Shown here piece by piece: positions 61,297-64,000 of a stretch of DNA of 64,000 nucleotides. The translations under genes were made by a program, and so were the position numbers. Below the pieces are notes generated by a model. It was not told the DNA's origin, made no database searches, and worked only from the letters and a program-made list of their open reading frames with translations. Position 1 is the stretch's first letter; each line of letters begins with the position of its first letter. Origin of the DNA: Streptomyces inhibens. GTDB lineage: Bacteria; Actinomycetota; Actinomycetes; Streptomycetales; Streptomycetaceae. The DNA lies in contig NZ_QUAC01000158.1 of the NCBI RefSeq assembly GCF_003389455.1, positions 1-64,000 on the forward strand, given 5' to 3'.

Positions 61297-61710
61297 ATGG
61301 CCAACAGGCGGGGAAGCGGACCGGGACCGGGCGAGCGGGAGATCGACGTCGCGCAGGAACCAGAGCAGGCTCACAGCCTCCACAAGGCGCTGCGCACTCT
61401 GCCCAACAACCCCAATGTGAACGGACCGCTCCAGGAGATGGCTCAGGGCATCCTGTCGGGACGTATGGGAATGACCGACGCCATCAAGAACGAGCGCTAC
61501 ATGGACGCGCTGGGCGACCGCATGACCGAGATCCGCCGCGCCGCCGAGTCGCAGACCATGGAGGACCGCGAGGCCGAGCGCGAGAAGCGCGAGCAGTGGG
61601 AGCGCAAGCGGGACGAGGAAGAGCAGAAGGAGCGCGCCGAGCGCGACCGTCCTTCGACCAACCTGGTCACGGGGCCGAAGAAGCGGGGGCGGGCTGGACA
61701 CCGGGGTTGA
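61297..61710 (+). CDS. Charged coiled-coil protein of unknown function, first gene of the toxin locus
   Basis: A 137-residue protein with a Gly-rich start, a helical middle (EQAHSLHKALRTLPNNPNVNGPLQEMAQGILSGRMGMTDAIKNERYMDALGDRMTEIRRAAE) and a very charged helical tail (EDREAEREKREQWERKRDEEEQKERAE). No signal or membrane segment; no named family that I recognise. ATG with AAGGGGG upstream. It precedes a WXG100-like gene and a polymorphic toxin, so it may be a chaperone or a secretion-linked adapter of that system. Confidence 0.7.
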   Translation: MANRRGSGPGPGEREIDVAQEPEQAHSLHKALRTLPNNPNVNGPLQEMAQGILSGRMGMTDAIKNERYMDALGDRMTEIRRAAESQTMEDREAEREKREQWERKRDEEEQKERAERDRPSTNLVTGPKKRGRAGHRG

Positions 61711-62065
61711 GCCCGGGGCCGGATACGGACCAAGGGCCTGTGCCCACGGAGGCCCGGGCCGTCTCGCCGGCGCACCGCCTACCGGCGAACGATGGGGAGG
61801 CCCTCGAAATGGCCCGCCCCTTCTTCGGTAACCACCGGGCCTGACGGCACCCAGACGCCGTCGCGGGTGCACGAGTTCGACATCGGCTACCCCGAACACG
61901 GCGATCGCTTTGTCTCGGAAGGTGTATCGGCCGGACGCTCCCGGGACAGCACTGTGCAACCCAGGGGTTGAGGGCTTGTCAGTGCCTCTGGGTACGCTGG
62001 CACAGACATGAAACGGACGTGAACCGGCATCTCGATGACGCCGGTTGGTGAACGGGGGCGCAGTC
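61711..62065. other. Intergenic stretch with a possible immunity-gene remnant
   Basis: Apart from the short relic noted at 61876-61990, nothing coding is supported. The AACGGGGGC before 62066 is the ribosome site of the next gene. Confidence 0.45.
61876..61990 (+). pseudogene. Short remnant resembling the small protein encoded at 62802-63113
   Basis: The frame reads TPSRVHEFDIGYPEHGDRFVSEGVSAGRS. VHEFDIGY matches VVEFDIGF of the YrhB/immunity-like protein 1 kb downstream. No start or C-terminal part is present. Evidence is thin and limited to about eight residues. Confidence 0.35.
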
Positions 62066-62536
62066 ATGGGCGACGGGTTCAAGAGCAATCCGCAGACGCT
62101 GAAGGCCGAAGGGAAGAGCTTCTCCGAGATCGGCAGGGATTTCTACCAGGCGACCACCAAGCTGAAGAACGGCCTGGCCGCGCAGGGTGACGGTGGCGGC
62201 GGCGGGGGCGGAGCGCCGAAGGAGACGACGTTCTCGAGTGTCGCCCAGGACGCCTGGAAGGGCCTGACCACCTTCAGCGACAAGGAAGGCACCCCACCGT
62301 GGGGTGACGACGAGCTCGGCGAGAAGTTCGGCGTGGTCTACGAGGGCCTGCGCGACGGCATGACGGACTCGATGGAGCACCTTGCCACCAAGCTCAACGA
62401 AATCGGCAAGGCGTTGGAGCGGATGGCGAAGAATCACGAGGAGAACGAGGACTTCAACGACGCTCTGGTCAAGGAGCAGAAGCCGGAGAACCAGTTCGGC
62501 GGCGAGGTGCGGGTTCTGAAGTCCGTGAGCAAGTGA
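62066..62536 (+). CDS. WXG100-like small secreted-type protein
   Basis: A 156-residue, mainly helical protein. The first helix (FKSNPQTLKAEGKSFSEIGRDFYQATTKLKNGLAAQG) is followed by a Gly-rich turn and a second helical part with DAWKGLTTFSDKEG (a W-x-G motif) and a long terminal helix (TDSMEHLATKLNEIGKALERMAKNHEENEDFNDALVKEQ). Such helical hairpins are exported by type VII secretion and act as partners of large toxins. It is longer than classical WXG100 (about 100). ATG with GGGGGC upstream. Its position before an immunity-like gene and a toxin start supports the role. Confidence 0.7.
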   Translation: MGDGFKSNPQTLKAEGKSFSEIGRDFYQATTKLKNGLAAQGDGGGGGGGAPKETTFSSVAQDAWKGLTTFSDKEGTPPWGDDELGEKFGVVYEGLRDGMTDSMEHLATKLNEIGKALERMAKNHEENEDFNDALVKEQKPENQFGGEVRVLKSVSK

Positions 62537-62675
62537 CACGGCCCGCACCACGGGGGCGTGTGGCGACCGCACAGCGGGGTTGCAGGGCCGCCACAGCAGC
62601 ACAGTCGCGGCAGCCAGGGTCGAGTGTTTGGGCCGTGTCGGTTTCGGCGTCGGCTCGGCTCCGGCTCGACGTTTC

Positions 62676-62724
62676 GACTGCCGACTGCCGACTGCCGACT
62701 GCCGACTGCCGACTGCCGACTGCT
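62676..62724. repeat. 7-bp tandem repeat, seven copies (GACTGCC)
   Basis: Six GACTGCC units and a final GACTGCT. It lies in the gap between the WXG100-like and immunity-like genes. Since 7 is not a multiple of three it would shift any frame running through it, so length changes could act as a switch, but no coding frame uses it. Confidence 0.9.
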
Positions 62725-62801
62725 GCCCCGCACCAAGCCCGAGTCCAACCGCATGACCCCGCCTGACCCACAGCCGCCCCTTCACTGATAGGAGAGAGTC
62801 C

Positions 62802-63113
62802 GTGTCGCATCCCGACGCGCCGGAACCGGTACAGCCCATCCCCACCACTGCCGAAGAGGCATTGGCTGCCGCTCGCGCCCGATTCGAAGTACTGGATCTG
62901 GAAGGAAACCCGGCGCCGTTGTACGTGGTGGAGTTCGACATCGGCTTCCTCGTTCACGCCGTCATGCCACCACCGCCGCCCGGCACTCAGGCGCCGTTGG
63001 GTGGCAGTCACATGGTGATCTCCAAAAGCGACGGAGCCGTCACCTATGTCCCCAACTTTCCGCCGGACTCCGCGATCGAGCTGTACCGCAGCCTGCGCCG
63101 GCCCAATGGCTAA
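62802..63113 (+). CDS. YrhB/immunity-protein-like small protein
   Basis: A 103-residue protein: TTAEEALAAARARFEVLDLEGNPAPLYVVEFDIGFLVHAVMPPP, then GGSHMVISKSDGAVTYVPNFPPDSAIELYRSLRR. The pattern (start helix, strand with FDIG, and a final GAVTYVPNFPP-Y-R) is that of YrhB-like and Imm35-like proteins, often immunity partners in polymorphic toxin loci. GTG with GGAGAG seven bases upstream. It comes just before the toxin gene, although immunity genes usually follow the toxin; it may belong to a lost upstream toxin. Confidence 0.65.
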   Translation: MSHPDAPEPVQPIPTTAEEALAAARARFEVLDLEGNPAPLYVVEFDIGFLVHAVMPPPPPGTQAPLGGSHMVISKSDGAVTYVPNFPPDSAIELYRSLRRPNG

Positions 63114-63391
63114 GGCGGCCGCCTGAGGGCTGGACGGCTTTGGACCGGATGTCTGCTACAGCACTGTGACACACCAGAGTTCAGGGATCAGAAGGGCCGT
63201 TGGGTAGGCTCTGGCATGGGCATGGCTCTGCGCCGACGCAAGCCGGTTGAGCACTCACGAGGCTCCGAATGGCGCCTCCGGCAGCAGCAGACAAGCAGGG
63301 GCCCTTCCGCCGGCGGTGAGGCGGATGGGGTCGGTCGGCCCACAGGGCCGGGACAACACGAACTACATGGGCGATAACGGGGGTCTTCGTC
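63114..63391. other. Intergenic gap before the toxin gene
   Basis: No supported gene in about 280 bases; the only clear site is GGGGG (63379-63383) before the GTG at 63392. Confidence 0.45.
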
Positions 63392-64000
63392 GTGGCTTTG
63401 ATGCTGCCGAACGCACTTGAGTGGGTTCTCGAGATGTGTGGCTTCGAATGGCCCACAGGCAACGAAGACAAGATGATGGAGTGCGCCAACACCTGGCGCC
63501 AGTTCGCCGCTGATGTGGAAGCCCTCCAGGCCCGTGGCATGAGCGCCGCCGGCAACGTCCTCGCCGAGAACGCCGGAGACTCCATCGAGGGCTTCAACAA
63601 GACCTGGGACAAGTTCGCCGGCGGCTCGGGCTACTTCGACGACGCCCGCCAGGGCGCCGAGCTGATCGCCATATGCATGGACGCCGCGGCGATGCTCATC
63701 ATCGGGCTAAAAGTGGCGGTGATCGCCCAGTTGGTCATCCTGGCGATCGAGATCGCTGCGGCCCAGGTCGCCGCTCCCTTCACCCTGGGTCTGTCCGAAC
63801 TCGGCGCGATGGGCGCGGCCGCCGCCACGCGGATGATCCTGCGCAAACTCCTCAAGGAGATAGCCCAACAGATCTTGCAGGCGGTGTTGGAGACCGCCAA
63901 GGAACCCTTTGTCTCCGCTCTGGAAGCCATGGTCTCCGACCTGGTCGCCCAGACCGTCGAGCAGAACTTCGGCAAACAGTCGGGCTACGACCTGGGCCGC
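63392..64000 (+). CDS. N-terminal part of a large polymorphic toxin/RHS-type secreted protein (partial)
   Basis: The open frame runs 203 codons to the window edge without a stop. It begins LPNALEWVLEMCGFEWPTGNEDKMMECANTWRQFAADVEALQARG, then AGDSIEGFNKTWDKFAGGSGYFDDARQGAELIAICMDAAAMLII, two hydrophobic helices and QVAAPFTLGLSELGAMGAAAATRMILRKLLKEIAQQ. This is the WXG100-like N-terminal domain of large Streptomyces toxins with RHS or other repeats and a C-terminal toxin domain, delivered by type VII secretion. GTG with GGGGG at eight bases; ATG 63401 is an alternative. The toxin type is beyond the window. Confidence 0.85.
   Translation, partial: MALMLPNALEWVLEMCGFEWPTGNEDKMMECANTWRQFAADVEALQARGMSAAGNVLAENAGDSIEGFNKTWDKFAGGSGYFDDARQGAELIAICMDAAAMLIIGLKVAVIAQLVILAIEIAAAQVAAPFTLGLSELGAMGAAAATRMILRKLLKEIAQQILQAVLETAKEPFVSALEAMVSDLVAQTVEQNFGKQSGYDLGR

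Overview
The window is chromosomal DNA of a high-GC actinomycete, almost certainly a Streptomyces. The evidence is the strong G/C third-position bias, GTG starts with GGAGG-type ribosome sites, many GTGA/ATGA gene overlaps, a complete four-gene conservon (histidine kinase, roadblock, DUF742, GTPase), a monomeric isocitrate dehydrogenase, and the short palindromic repeats typical of Streptomyces intergenic DNA. No tRNA, rRNA or CRISPR array was seen.

Layout. 0-6 kb is core-like: the end of a probable DUF5134 gene, an M56 metallopeptidase, a PAP2 phosphatase and a HAD hydrolase separated by a MITE-like element, a VOC protein and icd. 6.2-16.9 kb is a catabolic island: SDR, acyl-CoA dehydrogenase, ThDP-dependent decarboxylase-like enzyme, Glu/Leu/Phe/Val dehydrogenase, NDP-forming acyl-CoA synthetase and a 2,4-dienoyl-CoA-reductase-like SDR, the last five joined by 4-nt overlaps; an APC permease and a TetR regulator lie alongside, and related operator-like palindromes sit at two promoters. 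17-37 kb carries an FtsX-type ABC exporter, two beta-lactamase-fold serine hydrolases, a NicO metal transporter, a large secreted fusion protein (metallophosphoesterase plus beta-propeller), two tandem S1 proteases, an XRE-cupin regulator divergent from a D-amino-acid PLP enzyme, a penicillin-binding protein, a lipoprotein esterase, a LysR gene coupled to a class A beta-lactamase-like gene, and an orphan sugar-binding lipoprotein. 37-41.2 kb is the conservon.

41.2-48 kb combines gene remnants (alpha/beta hydrolase, GNAT, NiCoT, ArsR) with a probable copper-handling island: a SigC-like ECF sigma factor, a YcnI protein, a frameshifted PepSY protein and three divergent paralogues of an uncharacterised membrane family ending in an RRGPP motif. 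48.4-61 kb is an accessory region full of decayed mobile DNA (IS5, IS630 in two opposed halves, IS4 with several frameshifts, an integrase with an internal deletion and a frameshifted excisionase). Among these lie intact genes for a secreted lipase, a fatty acid desaturase, a cold-shock protein with a displaced start, a four-cysteine mini-protein and an N5-(carboxyethyl)ornithine synthase-like enzyme. 61.3-64 kb opens a WXG100/polymorphic-toxin locus whose large toxin gene runs off the window.

The strongest candidates for something undescribed are the coupled catabolic operon, the RRGPP membrane-protein triplet with its copper partners, the double-anchored phosphoesterase/propeller fusion, the carboxyethylornithine synthase with its cysteine mini-protein, and the toxin locus at the right edge. 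All assignments rest on reading the sequence by eye; no database search was run.
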